Shown: piece after piece, positions 50,350 to 60,961 of the stretch
How the letters are laid out: each line of letters begins with the position of its first letter
Position numbering within the stretch: position 1 is the first letter of the stretch
NCBI GenBank assembly: GCA_020064725.1
Contig: JAGTWJ010000017.1
Coordinates: 5,005,449 to 5,069,448 of the forward strand
Length of the DNA stretch: 64,000 bases
Origin: Drechslerella dactyloides
Taxonomy: Eukaryota > Ascomycota > Orbiliomycetes > Orbiliales > Orbiliaceae
Direction of reading: 5' to 3'
Program-made: the position numbers and the translations under genes
Notes under the pieces: generated by a model
Databases searched by the model: none
Told to the model about the DNA's origin: nothing
Seen by the model: only the letters and a program-made list of their open reading frames with translations

Positions 50350-52254
50350 TAATAAATAAACTAACTATTAAAATACTATAATCTTTAATTAACCTATAAA
50401 AAACTATTTAACATATATTTTAATAACACTAAAAAAGTTATATTCTTTTTTTGAATTTAGCTTACCTTTGAATTTCTACAATTTAGAACAACAACCTTTG
50501 AATATATTCTCCAGCTTTATAGATTGGAAGATTTTTTGGCCATTTAGACTGCAGACAAGCTCTTCCACATACCTGATAAGTTCCTCGACACTGATAACCC
50601 CTGTTCGAAACTTCTTTGACATCCGAATAGATTTTCCAGCAACTACTGATGTCTTGAATCACTGTAATAATACTAATCATAATTAATAATAAATTTATAT
50701 TATATAAAATTTACTTTTGATACTTTTTGTAAATCTAGACCCCTATTATATTATAAAATATAGAATAATATACCTTCTTTATTTTTATATCTTTACTGCT
50801 GGCTATTTTAATCTAAAAAACTATAATACTATAAATATTATTAATATTAAAATTTTTAATATAACTCAGCTATATAAGGCTATATAAGCTATATAAGGCT
50901 ATAATATAATATTATAATTAATAAAATATAAAATCTAAAGAAATTTTGCTTTTCTTATAAGAATATAAAACTAAAAGATTTATAGTATTTTTAGATAATT
51001 TTTAACTTCCTCTATTTACTTAATATTTTTATTACCCTCTACTTAATTTTCATATTATAATATTATAGACCTTATTTATTATTAAAACTTTATAGTTATT
51101 TTTAAAATCATTAACTTAATATATTGCAACTTATCTTTAAACTTAAATAATAATTTAAAATAAATTATTATTTAATAATAAGAATTATATTATAGGTTAG
51201 ATATATACCCTACCTATAGAGTTTATAATAATAGTTATTATTTTAGATAAATATTATCTACTATTATTATAAAATAAATAAGATAAAAATATATATAAAT
51301 TTAATTAGATAGATTTATATAATATTATTATTATATATCTTTTATTTGAAATATATAGTATAATATTTATAATAAATATTATTATTTAGATATATTAAAG
51401 TTTTTTATCTATTAAAGCTAATTTGATAATAGATATTATTAATAAAGTGCTGGTATTATTATAATATAATATTAAGTTGGGTAATGTTGTTGTAAATAAG
51501 TTAATGTTAGAATTTCTAAGGATTTTGCAATATGATTTTAGGAAAATAATATAAAAAGGCTGGCTAATCTGAACTAGGGTCTATAACAAGCCACTAAAAC
51601 AATTTCTGATGGTAGTAGCCAAGCTTAAGTCGGAATCTCTGCTGCGTCAAAACAATGGAATTAATGACATCATCGTCAGGAGTTCAGCTGCCCGCCCAAC
51701 GATAGCAATCGGCTCTTCCAAGTGGATTACGATCACCCTTCCAAAAGTGCATCTTGTGATAGATGTGAGGTTAGCAAGGTGATGAAAAGGGCTTCTTGTT
51801 TGTATAACTAATTATATATTTATTATGGGTTAATTGTATCTGGCAACTAGATTATAAAGTATGGTATAACTAGAGATTGTTTGGTATAAGAGTATAGGAT
51901 ATTCTGCTTTGAAAATAAAGATAGTGGGATTGATGGATGATTTGTTTTTGTTAATTATTTATAATATTTGTAATTATTTTAATAGTTATAAAAGCAAGTT
52001 GTGGTAGTTTTATATAGTATTATCTACTATTGTTTTTGTAAAAAAACTGCTGTTTCAGCTGCTACCCAAAGGTTGGAACAGTCTTATATAGACTGCTAGT
52101 AGTTTTATGATTTAGATTTTTGGATATTGCTAAACTAACTACCTTGTTGGGCAGTTGCAAACAAAGAGAGTGATTGAGCCGAAAAAATTATCCCAAGCTT
52201 ACCTGTTACTGAAGAGGCAGCACACAGACCAGCATAAGTTGGAATATCTGGATG

Positions 52255-52960
52255 GAATTCAGGTAGACCTTCTTGATAATATTATTAATTAGGTAAATAA
52301 TCTACAGAGGAAAAGCATATTCTGACTAATTAATAATATAAAGATTAAAAAGTCTACTATTTTTTAAATAATAGCCAGGAAACTACAAATAAATAAACAA
52401 TTTATAACTAGTTTTTTCTTTAAAAAAAATAAAACTAATTATTGTAATAATAATTATTTATTTATTATAATTATAAATTGGCTAATTAACCATTACCATT
52501 ATATAATATCAAGCTTCTAAAAAACAATCTAAGCCAACTTAAACATCTTTATAAAGATATTAAAAAAATAGTTTAATAAGTTAATTTTACAATTTCTTTT
52601 TAAAACTAAGCCTACACTCTACAGACCCAGATTGATTTTACTAATTAATATACTAAATAAATATAACAAAAAAAAAGATACAAAAATTATTATATATCTA
52701 TTTATTTAGTTAAATAATATACACCCTATAAATATACAGATATTCCTGACCAGCAGGCCCAACCTGCCGATTTATCCCATGTTCAAGAGATTACAAGATA
52801 GTATATACAGAGATATTATCTTATATGAAGTCCTGAAGATTGAGTATAATATATTATTATTTTTATAGTATGGGCTCTCCAAGATATAGAAGGAATATGA
52901 GCTCTCTGATATACAGGAGGATTGTTCTCCTCTGTAACGAGGCTACAGCAGCATGACCAA
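52255..52960 (+). pseudogene. NACHT-type NTPase domain (NLR-like) remnant
   Basis: One plus-strand frame, broken by a few TAA/TAG codons, follows the order of fungal NACHT NTPases of the NLR-like class. A pre-P-loop block with L-DNIIN (about 52265) comes first. A Walker A region is readable only as a degraded form ending KKSTI (about 52345), where the family has a GTGKST core. Then come a SFFFKKNKTN block (about 52410), a hydrophobic Walker B strand with acidic residues lost (LILLINILNKYNKKKD, about 52630-52680), and the sensor-like IFLTSRPNLPI (about 52740-52775) with the downstream RDIILYEV and LSKI blocks. The substitutions are of RIP type. In related proteins this domain oligomerises in allorecognition or defence; this copy cannot. 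Confidence 0.8.
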
Positions 52961-53040
52961 CCAACTCAGAGCAGAAGTGGAGTTGGCTGGCGGTGCTATC
53001 AAAATGACAGTCGGGGACATCCACACATTACTATGATTTA

Positions 53041-53334
53041 AAAAAAAACAGGCACAACACAAAAAAGCTAGTCCAAAATAAGTTCACAGATTTAATTCCT
53101 GTTTAGTTTAACTATCTATATCCAAATATCTAGTTTACAAACTTATTTCCTATCTAATTTATACATATTATTTTCTTTATTATTATCTATTTAATTGCAG
53201 ACTTTACTATTATATATTTAAAAATTAAGTAATAATTTAAATATTAATCTGTATATATATTAGTACCTCATCCTACCTTGTGACATTTGTGTATTACTTT
53301 GATATCCTGACTAGTCTCTATACGATTTCTTACA
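53041..53334. other. AT-rich spacer after the NACHT remnant
   Basis: No frame or repeat recognised beyond the short piece shared with 38560-38715, which ends near 53090. Confidence 0.4.
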
Positions 53335-53619
53335 GGATGTGTTGATGTGTTGCGCTCACTGCTCACGTGATTATGAGTCATCGTAAGTGGCTCTGTTCAG
53401 AGAGAAAGATAATAGAGGCTATCTTTCCATGTGGCGGTGCCTCAGGTGCAGGTCCTGGTTCTATGTAGGCTTATCCTACATAGACGTGCGTCCTGTATAG
53501 GGGCCCAATCCACATGGTGCATGAGGACCATGTTATTGCGTGTTCCACGTGGGTTGGATGTCGGTAAAGGAATATAGTCCGTACAGGATATTCGGGTACC
53601 GAGCTGTTATTCCATAACA
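53335..53619 (-). repeat. LTR-1 fragment, almost free of RIP
   Basis: From GATGTGTTGATGTGTTGCGC to GCTGTTATTCCATAACA, corresponding to the first 285 bp of LTR-1 read on the minus strand. It is one of the least mutated copies. The other half is missing. Confidence 0.7.
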
Positions 53620-53790
53620 TTTAATTCTTGATTTTTTTTATAGTTTTAATAGTTAAAAGAATCTTAGATTTAGTTGTAAAAGTAACTATTACAGTGGTTA
53701 TAGAGATAGAAAATACAGAAGAAGAGTAAATATATTAGTATAGTGAGGTGGCCCAGTCACTTGTCTGGTCTGGTCACTTACAATACACAT
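53620..53790 (-). mobile_element. Terminal fragment of a pogo-like transposon with a distinct tag
   Basis: Ends in the complement of ATGTGTATTGTAAGTGACC with two AAGTGAC[CT][AG]G[AG]CCA-type units, followed by TA (53791-53792). The adjacent 120 bp resemble the 5' region of the transposase of the other elements. The end type (ACGTGTAT in unmutated form) matches foldback MITE 2. Confidence 0.7.
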
Positions 53791-53792
53791 TA

Positions 53793-54708
53793 GTTAATAT
53801 TCAATAAGATAACTATAATCCAAGCTATTTTTTGTTTGGGTGTTGATCTCGCTTAGCGAAAAGGTACCAAAATGTCGCTTTGAAGGATATTGCTTATTCC
53901 GGCTTTCACTACCCCCGCGGTATATATTTCAGCTTTTAGTTTATTATATTTGGAGCCCGTTACACTTACTATAATAGAAATCTCAATAGCTAATAAATAC
54001 TTGTAGCTTTTTGGGCTCTAAGTCAATACCAAGGAACTAGTGAAGATATTGACGAGTTTGGAGCCCTTCTTGCCGCTGCGGGTGGGGTTGGGCCTGAGTC
54101 ACCACTGGGGAGAGCGATAATTTGGAAGTAATAACAAATGTATATAAGCTGTGATTGCTCAATTAAAATACAGTCTCGATTAAGGTGTCGTTTTGTTTTA
54201 GATTACTGTATGTCAAGACGAACTTGCCATTGTTGGATACAACACAGGAACCTCGAAAATGACACACGATATGCGTTTCATTTTCCAGTCCCCAGATCTA
54301 TTAAGCTGTACCGCTACCTAATAAATATAACCCCTTCGTTAATTCAATGTCAGAATACTTCAGATTAGATTAATTAAGTAAAATTAATACATATAAGTGA
54401 ATTAGGTAGCTTTGGTCTCGTAACTAGATCTATAGACCGCACGCCGGGGTAGTATCCCCCAGTTGCGCCTTCCATAGGTCACCAATATAGAAACCGATAT
54501 ATTTCCGTCAATATCACTCCTTTCCTCATTCTGCATGGAGAACATCTTTAAGTGGCCGTATCAGGAGGGACTAGGAACTTTGGAGCCCGCCCCACGCACA
54601 AGCCCATCTGTTCCTCCTCCCGTCGCCTTTCCGTTCGCCTTTCGGAGGCAGTGCGAACTAGATTCGACATTAGTCATGCTTGAATCTATGTTGGAAACGG
54701 TCATACAT
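53793..54708. other. Spacer at the edge of the gene island
   Basis: Base composition rises to normal. A short stretch near 54010-54130 reads LLAAAGGVGPESPLGRAIIW before a stop and could be a gene tail, but no family is recognised. The plus-strand open frame 54535-55389 overlaps the Cys-rich gene and is its shadow. Confidence 0.35.
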
Positions 54709-54801
54709 TCATTCACCTGGAGCTGCGGGCGAACTTCGAGAGGCAAGCAGCTTCGACAACTGCGATATCGTCGGCTTCCGAGGCGGTATCGAGGTAGTGG
54801 C

Positions 54802-54840
<39 letters not shown>

Positions 54841-57270
54841 TGCGGCGGCGGCGGCGACAACAGGAACCGACAAGCTCGGTCCATTCCTTTGGATTCCTGT
54901 CTCATTGTATCCGCTATAGTCAGGTTCCGGCGCGACACCTCCTTTCTCCGACATGTTAATGATGACGTTATCGAAAAACGACTTTTCTTCGTCGATGTTC
55001 GAATCCATCATTGGCGCAGCAGACCCCAGCCCTTGCGGTTCCGCCGTCCGGTCCGGCTCATCCCTACCGTATCTCGGTGGCCCATATCTCGGACCCTCAT
55101 CGAACATCCTCTTGTGTGTATCAGGTGGTTCTCCAGAGTACGATGCTTGAGGCTTGGGCGGCAAGGCGCCTTCCGTCCATATCCTAATGGACATGAAATC
55201 AGCCGCCTCCACCTGCCAAGCCATCGGAACGCTGGCTCCTCCCCCGCCTCTGATAGTCTGGTTCCAAAAATCACGACACGCCCTGCAGTACTCCTTCACG
55301 CGGTCTTGAACGCTCAAAAACTTAGCTCCGTCCTTACACGCGCAGCACCATACCTGTCCCGAGGGGGAATTCTCGCACTCGAGAGCTAAAGAATGACGAC
55401 AGTCCTGGCGGGGCTCCATCAGCTTCCACTCGGGCGGACACCGAGCGTCCGGTTGTAACTTCCAGATGGCTTCGCACGCAGCGCAGTATGTGCGCAACCT
55501 GCTTTCCTTGCGCATGTTCTTCAGCCGGTTGTCGTAACAAGCGCAGCAGCCCCTCTGGCTTGCCGTGCTGTTGAGACAGTGCTCCGCTATTCCATTGCCA
55601 TCATCGTGTCGGCAGCCCGATTGCATTCTCCACTCCGCAGGACATTCCGAATCCGATTTGCTGCTCCAAAAGATCCGACACGAGTCGCAGTAAGTTCTCA
55701 CTCGTTTGAGTTTTGTCAAGAACCCTGTCCTGTTATCCTGGCACGCGCAACAGCTGGCTTCGTAAGAGCCCGTGTGCGAACACGTCTTGGATCGAGCGTG
55801 CTTGCACTGAACTACGGAGCTGCTGGTACTTGTGGTTCCCAAGCCATAAACATAACTATGCCCCTGTTGGTTACCAAACTGCAGGCCCCACTCCGCGGAG
55901 CGTTCTTCACCAAATTCGCTGTTCCAAAAGACGCGACACGGTGTGCAGGAAGCCCCCGAAAGCGCGGGTGCGGCTAAGGGACCTCGGCTGTACCGGCATA
56001 TGCAGCAGCTGGCTTCATATTTGCCCACGCGAATACACGACTTGGATTGGGCATGAATGCACTGCACGTCTGCCAGGCGCCATTCCGCGGGACAGTTCGC
56101 CGGGGAGAGGCCGCCGAAATGGTTCTGACAGGCGGTGCAGTACGATCGAATGCGGTCGGCCTGCGAAACAGGAAAGATGGCCGTGTCTCTGCAGGCGCAG
56201 CATTGCACAGACGAGGACCAGTACTGTCGCTCGCAAAGAATACTGGTGGAGCCCGCATGGCGGCATTTAAGTTCGTTAGGGTTCTGCTGTTCGGAATTGA
56301 CTATGCTATTTGTGTTGTAACGGGTGCGAGGTGGAGGCCGGGGAAGTCGACGCGGAGACGGCGGAGGTGGATCAGGATTGTGACAACAGCAGACACAGAA
56401 ACAGCTGAGTAATATGAACCCAACAACGGCTATCCCGACAACAACCATGATGGAGTACATCGTTGACAGGTGGAAGATTGAAAACGGGGCCTTACCACCG
56501 GTGGCACCAGTCGGAGAGGGAGCTGAGGCTGCCGTTATGGGAACGAAGATACCGATCACGGGATGCAATACGTCGGCAGTGAGAGACTCAGTGACATAGA
56601 CCGTGCTGATGACACTTTCGGTGTAGTACTCATACGGCGTCGTCTGAGTCGGCGTCGCGGGATTCTGACCCGTTGCATATCCCTCCGCCACGACTATGAA
56701 GCGGTCTCCAGAGCGCAGCGTGGAGCTCGACGAGCAACTAAATCCCGTTGTGCGGTCTCCGTCGGATCCATCCCACGTCACCGTATTAAGATAGTAGGCC
56801 CTGTCGCAGCCTCAAAGTTAGTGATAGTTGGCAAAATATGTAGGAGCCGCTAGATTTAGAGCTTACGACGAGCAACAGACGACAACTAGGTTTCCTTTGG
56901 ACGAATAAGTCGCCGTTCCAGACGACACGGTTCGGTATCCCGATGGACAGCCTGTTGCCGGACTGAAGATTCCATAACGATTTCCCCATCCCGACGGCAT
57001 GCACTCCGTCGAAGTGAAAGACCCCGGAGTAGTCTCGTAGGGCCAATTCACCCATCCCCCGAAATACGGGACGGTGACGGCAGAGACGTCCGCCGTGCAG
57101 GTATTGTCAGAGCAAGTCCCACCTCGGACTCTCAAAGTTGGTGATGCGCACGATGCAGGCGGGACGAACGGTGTCGTCAGCGGAGGAACGCCAGGCGTAG
57201 TCGTCGACATCGACCTTGTGGCCAAGGTGGTGAGCGTTGTCGAACTTGCATCTGAGGTAGTAGACGCCAT
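54709..57270 (-). CDS. Single-pass membrane protein with five tandem Cys/His modules
   Basis: Two exons: 57270-56867 and 56800-54709, joined by a 66-bp intron (GTAAGC ... CTAAC ... CAG) that restores the frame, giving 831 residues. The start is the first ATG (GCGATGGCG). Residues 1-40 are Ser/Thr-rich. Then comes a Cys-containing presumed ectodomain of about 200 residues (TFxSPATGCPSGY-type layout common in fungal surface proteins), and one membrane segment at about 249-271 (MYSIMVVVGIAVVGFILLSC) followed by CFCVCCC and a Pro/Arg-rich stretch. Residues 314-663 hold five repeats of about 60 residues starting CxH, then C, CCxC, YCxxC and usually CPxEW. The C-terminal tail has Ala5 and Thr13 runs. 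No typical signal peptide is seen, so an upstream exon or a signal-anchor is possible. Function unknown; metal binding by the modules is inferred from the Cys/His pattern. Confidence 0.82.
54800..54856. repeat. Coding trinucleotide microsatellites (AGT)n and (GCG)n
   Basis: About 13 AGT triplets run into five GCG triplets (plus strand). On the coding minus strand they encode Ala5-Thr13 in the tail of the Cys-rich protein. The repeat number is likely to vary between strains. Confidence 0.9.
56801..56866 (-). other. Intron of the Cys-rich membrane protein gene
   Basis: 66 bp, GTAAGC donor, CTAAC branch-like sequence and CAG acceptor on the minus strand. Removal joins TC to G and continues SAYYLNTVTWDG in frame, which is why I favour it over two separate genes. 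Confidence 0.85.
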
Positions 57271-58093
57271 CGCGATCAAGAACGTCTATTCGTGCCGGAT
57301 TTTTGCTATACACTATCCAGACCCCAGACTAAGTCCTCCAAGCTGTTGACTGTTCGCATCGCGGATTGAGAGTGAACGGGAAATGAACACGGCCTCAGCC
57401 AGGTCCCCCATCATGCCTGCGGCTCAAGCAGTATCTTCGAAATCAAGTAGCCTCTCCTGAAGTTATCTCTAACTTTGAGGCGTTAGCTTGGCAGCTGCTC
57501 GATTGCTCAATTGGTCCATCCAACGTGTCTGTCCTACCAGAGCAGCACGCAGTTTTAAAAGGCTGACCAAATTGGCGGTATATACCAACTCTCCAGTCAA
57601 CTAAGAGGCGCTCAAGAGGCGCCCGCTAGTCCGCATTGATCATGAATCGAGCACCAATATTAAATCGTGACATTGTGTACCTTGTCTTGGCGGCTGCAAC
57701 TGGTCTTAGCACGATGTGCGGCTGAGGTAACAGTGGTTGAGAATCAAATACCTTCCCGCGGAGAAATTGATAACTCGAATGCAGCATGGGCTCGCGCGAA
57801 AACCTTCAGCCGTAGCCCCGATTGAAAGCATTCTACGAGACGATAAGACTTAAGGGTAAATACGTAAGTTAATTGCAAACCCCTTGAGTATTCCCCGAGG
57901 CTCAGCCTTTTGCATACAAAGCGCTCTCATCCACATGCACGTTGTTATAACTCGGGTAATGATTGCAACGGACGGTTAAGAAAAAGGAATATCATTACAA
58001 GGATGATAGAATTGAGACGAGTGCTAGCGCCTCATTACAAATACCAACTCAAGCTTCATAGACCAAACCTGCAGCTGTATTGTCTGCACAAAT
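57271..58093. other. Intergenic region between the Cys-rich gene and the Hsp70-like gene
   Basis: Holds the promoter of the Cys-rich gene (right to left) and the downstream region of the Hsp70-like gene. No gene, RNA or repeat recognised. Confidence 0.5.
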
Positions 58094-60322
58094 CTAGTCG
58101 TCATAGCTGACGCTGGTTGAGCCGTACTCTTTGCCGCGATAAATTAGCTGCCAAACAACAGCGTCGCTAGAAAACGTAGCCTGAAGCTTAAAATCAATCT
58201 CGTAATACTCCCTGCCGTTCATAGCATTTCGCGATTTTGGAAACTGGGACAGCGGGATGTCGCTAAAGTCACCACGGACTCGACAGATAGGTTGCGCTGC
58301 CGGATGTGCAAAACGTCGCGGCGCGGTATCTTCTGTGCATCCAACTAGCACAGCGCTAACTTGGCGCTCCTCATGCGCCTCAAACAGCCGCGCCACCTCA
58401 ATGGACATTGTGCGCGGCTTGTCCTCGGGCAGACGGTCTCCTTTCTCCAAGAGCCAGGTCATCTGGTTCCTGGCCATCTTTCTCCCTGTGAGTTCATCAA
58501 CAATCATGTCCTCCGGGTCGTGGATACCAGGCATGAACATCTCGGCGGCTGCGGTGCCGTAGAACTTGCGGGCAAGACGCACTGCAACGAGGGGGCTTGT
58601 GCTGCCTGATTCCAGGCCGCGGCAGACAGCGCCTCGAGCAACCGCTGACCATCTATGTGCCGAAAGTATAATATTAGACCAACCTGTTGCAAAACGAACG
58701 GTGGGAGCGTAGGAGTGGGGGCACCTACGGGAACTTTGGCTGTCGGGTTTGTATTCCTCTTGCCGTGCAGTAGTCCTGAATCTGGCTGTAGAGGTACCCA
58801 TTGCTACCAAACCCGCCAACGACGAACACCATCTGTCGGATCGCACCGTTTATTACACTTTCGATTGAAGGGAATCTATGTTGGGCTTCTTACCTTGGGT
58901 TTTCCGAGACCAGCCTTCATGAGGGCTGCGACCTGGCCATCGATGAGCTCGAGAGTGCGATTGACACAGGGGTCGAAAACCTGTTTCATTTGTGCGCTGT
59001 CCTTTTACGTTAGTAGTTCCAGCTCATTGCAACTAGACCTGGTGGAAACCGGAACTGGGAGGAGGAAGAAGAGGGTGAATAGAATATTCATACGCATTAA
59101 AAGTCAGAGTTCTATCCTCAATCTTTAGATCCTCGTCGTCATCGATACCGCACTCTGCTGGGAGTCGAATTTCCATCTCGTCTTCCTCACCAGTGAAGTG
59201 GAACTTGCTACTCTCAAAGGCAATCATCATCTGACTGCCATGGCGCGTCTTTTCGGTGGGGATCTTCTTGAAAGCTTCAGAGCCTATCCATTTCTCCAGC
59301 CAGGCGAGGAATTCCTTGTCCACGTATGTGGCTCCACATTTATCACCGCTCCCGATGGCGGCCTCCTCCACCCTGAGCGTTGGTTGGAGCTGCGTGATCT
59401 TATACGAGATCAAGTCGACGGTGCCGCCGCCAGCATCGCACAAGACGAAGACATCTCCCAATTTAACGTCGTTGCGGTTCGGGCCCTCCCGCATGCCCTT
59501 GAGTGTATAAATGGCTGCGGCCTCAGGCTCAGTCACAAGGGATATCTTTGACGCCCCGAATTCAGCCCGGCCCACGGCCTTGAGTGTCAAGTCCTTTGCT
59601 CGCTCTGACCAGACGGCCGGAACGGTTACGATAAGCTCCTTCCGCATCGACGAGAAAAGCACTTTTCCGTACAGCTTCTCGAGCGCTTCCCAAGCTGTTT
59701 CTCGAACCTTCATCAGATAATCTGCCACCATGTCCACCGGGTCTTTACCCGGGTAGCTGGGAGGACCGCCCGGCTTTTGGAGTACATCGTCAATGTCAAC
59801 GTCGGCCATGCCCCTGGTGAGAAAAGCAAGGAGGAGCCGAAACTGCTCCGATCCCTTCATCTTTTCGTCCAGCTTGAGCTTCATGCAGGCGTGGACGGCC
59901 GCCTTGGTATTGTGTCTAATCTGGTTGCCCCAGATAATCGCTTGATCGGGAGGCGGGCCGTAGGCGATCCGACTGGGTACTTTTCTGCCTACAAGTCAGC
60001 GAACACAGCCAAAAGCTAGGAATACGCCTATCAACGCGAAGGTTGAGGCGGAAAGGTTGCGACTCACTCGTTTGATGCGTTGTGTCCAGCCATCCCCGGC
60101 CATGCGGTGATGAGCTGGACTCCGCTAGTTCCTTCTGAAGCGCCTTTGTCATCGCAATAGGCTACTCCGCTATTTTCTTTCACTCAGTGTTAAACTCTTT
60201 CAAGTGCGCGAGGGGGAGTCGACTCACGAATATGTTGTTCCAAAGTCTAGGCCAATAACAAGCCTGGGCCCGGAGTTGGATAACGGTGATCTGGCTAGCG
60301 CTAGAGAGGCGAAGGCCGACAT
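58094..60322 (-). CDS. Hsp70-like ATPase (HSPA12-type fungal family)
   Basis: Six exons, 60322-60228, 60169-60068, 59984-59094, 58996-58894, 58832-58729 and 58652-58094. The five introns are 58, 83, 97, 61 and 76 bp, all GT-AG, and all five joins keep frame, giving 617 residues. Actin/Hsp70 nucleotide-binding motifs are complete: phosphate-1 LVIGLDFGTTYSGVAY (about 21-36, spanning intron 1), the EPEAAAIYTL block, phosphate-2 VLCDAGGGTVDLISY, the GGKCG-like SGDKCGATYVDKEF block, and adenosine motif MVFVVGGFGSNGYL (start of exon 5). The last 190 residues replace the canonical peptide-binding domain with a family-specific region, and there is no EEVD tail. Such proteins are cytosolic ATPases of unknown client, much expanded in filamentous fungi. 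The start is the first ATG before the phosphate-1 strand. It shares a 640-bp upstream region with the coiled-coil gene. Confidence 0.9.
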
Positions 60323-60961
60323 CTTGAACTGGCGTCAGGAAGCTTTGACGGTTTGGAAGTATTCCTATGAATGTGTCAGTTTGCAAGAGGTATAGACTGA
60401 TGCATCAGTTTTTGGGAAGCCGGTGATATGTGAATATCGCATTGGTCCGGGGAGCCTGAATATGAGCGTTCTGGTTCTGGTAGCAGGTGGATCAGGTTAA
60501 GTTCCCCCACCCAGGGCTGAGAAGATTCATTCGTTTATTCATTCACGGCAACCCAACGAGGCTACCAACAATCATATCATCAGCTCGATCGTGCGTGGCG
60601 CACGGAAAGATACCAAGACGGGCTACTGCCAGCTCATGAATGGCTTCAATTAGCTTGAACCCCTTGGCGACACTGCGGCTGAAGTGCATGTATATTTCGA
60701 AACGACTTGCTGTTTTCTATCGTTGCCCGCTTTGAATTCTCGAAGCCTTCTCGCGCGAAGATGCCAAAAGAATTTTGTAAAGACGTAATCATCAGCCCTC
60801 CCATCGGGCCGTTTTGCAATTTGCCTCGAGACTACCCTTCCCGCAATTGCAACCATTCAACCCAATAACTTGATCCAGCCAGCATCTCGAGGAGTTGATG
60901 GTTACCCCGGGCGCGACTTTATTTCAACGGTTACTCAGGTTCCCGCGACGTCAGAATCAGG
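60323..60961. promoter_or_regulatory. Shared upstream region between two divergent genes
   Basis: A 639-bp interval between the start codons of the Hsp70-like gene (minus) and the coiled-coil gene (plus). It must contain both promoters; no specific element, heat-shock motif array or TATA box was convincingly identified. Confidence 0.5.

Larger units (their letters stand above)
49497..52254 (+). pseudogene. Region upstream of the NACHT remnant (copy 2 of 327-2627)
   Basis: Collinear with 327-2627 but less mutated, especially 51590-52250 where GC-normal words survive. It carries the same LTR-1 remnant, a 171-bp insert (49843-50013) absent from copy 1, and a 249-bp MITE (50101-50349). The open frames near 50470-50690 exist on both strands and have no recognised content. 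It may contain the N-terminal domain of the NACHT gene, but I could not identify that domain. Confidence 0.5.

Noticed and set aside
1..53000. CRISPR array or prokaryotic prophage-like system
   Set aside because: The regularly recurring AAGCGAGC words are transposon termini in pairs with TA duplications, and everything else is fungal.
54535..55389. 284-codon plus-strand frame
   Set aside because: Antisense shadow of the Cys-rich gene; its Ser run is the other reading of the AGT microsatellite.
56863..57279. A separate 138-residue gene starting with TTG
   Set aside because: The reading frame joins the downstream frame exactly through a 66-bp intron, and the first ATG is at 57270.
58655..59128. 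157-codon plus-strand frame
   Set aside because: Antisense to the Hsp70-like gene, crossing its introns and exons.
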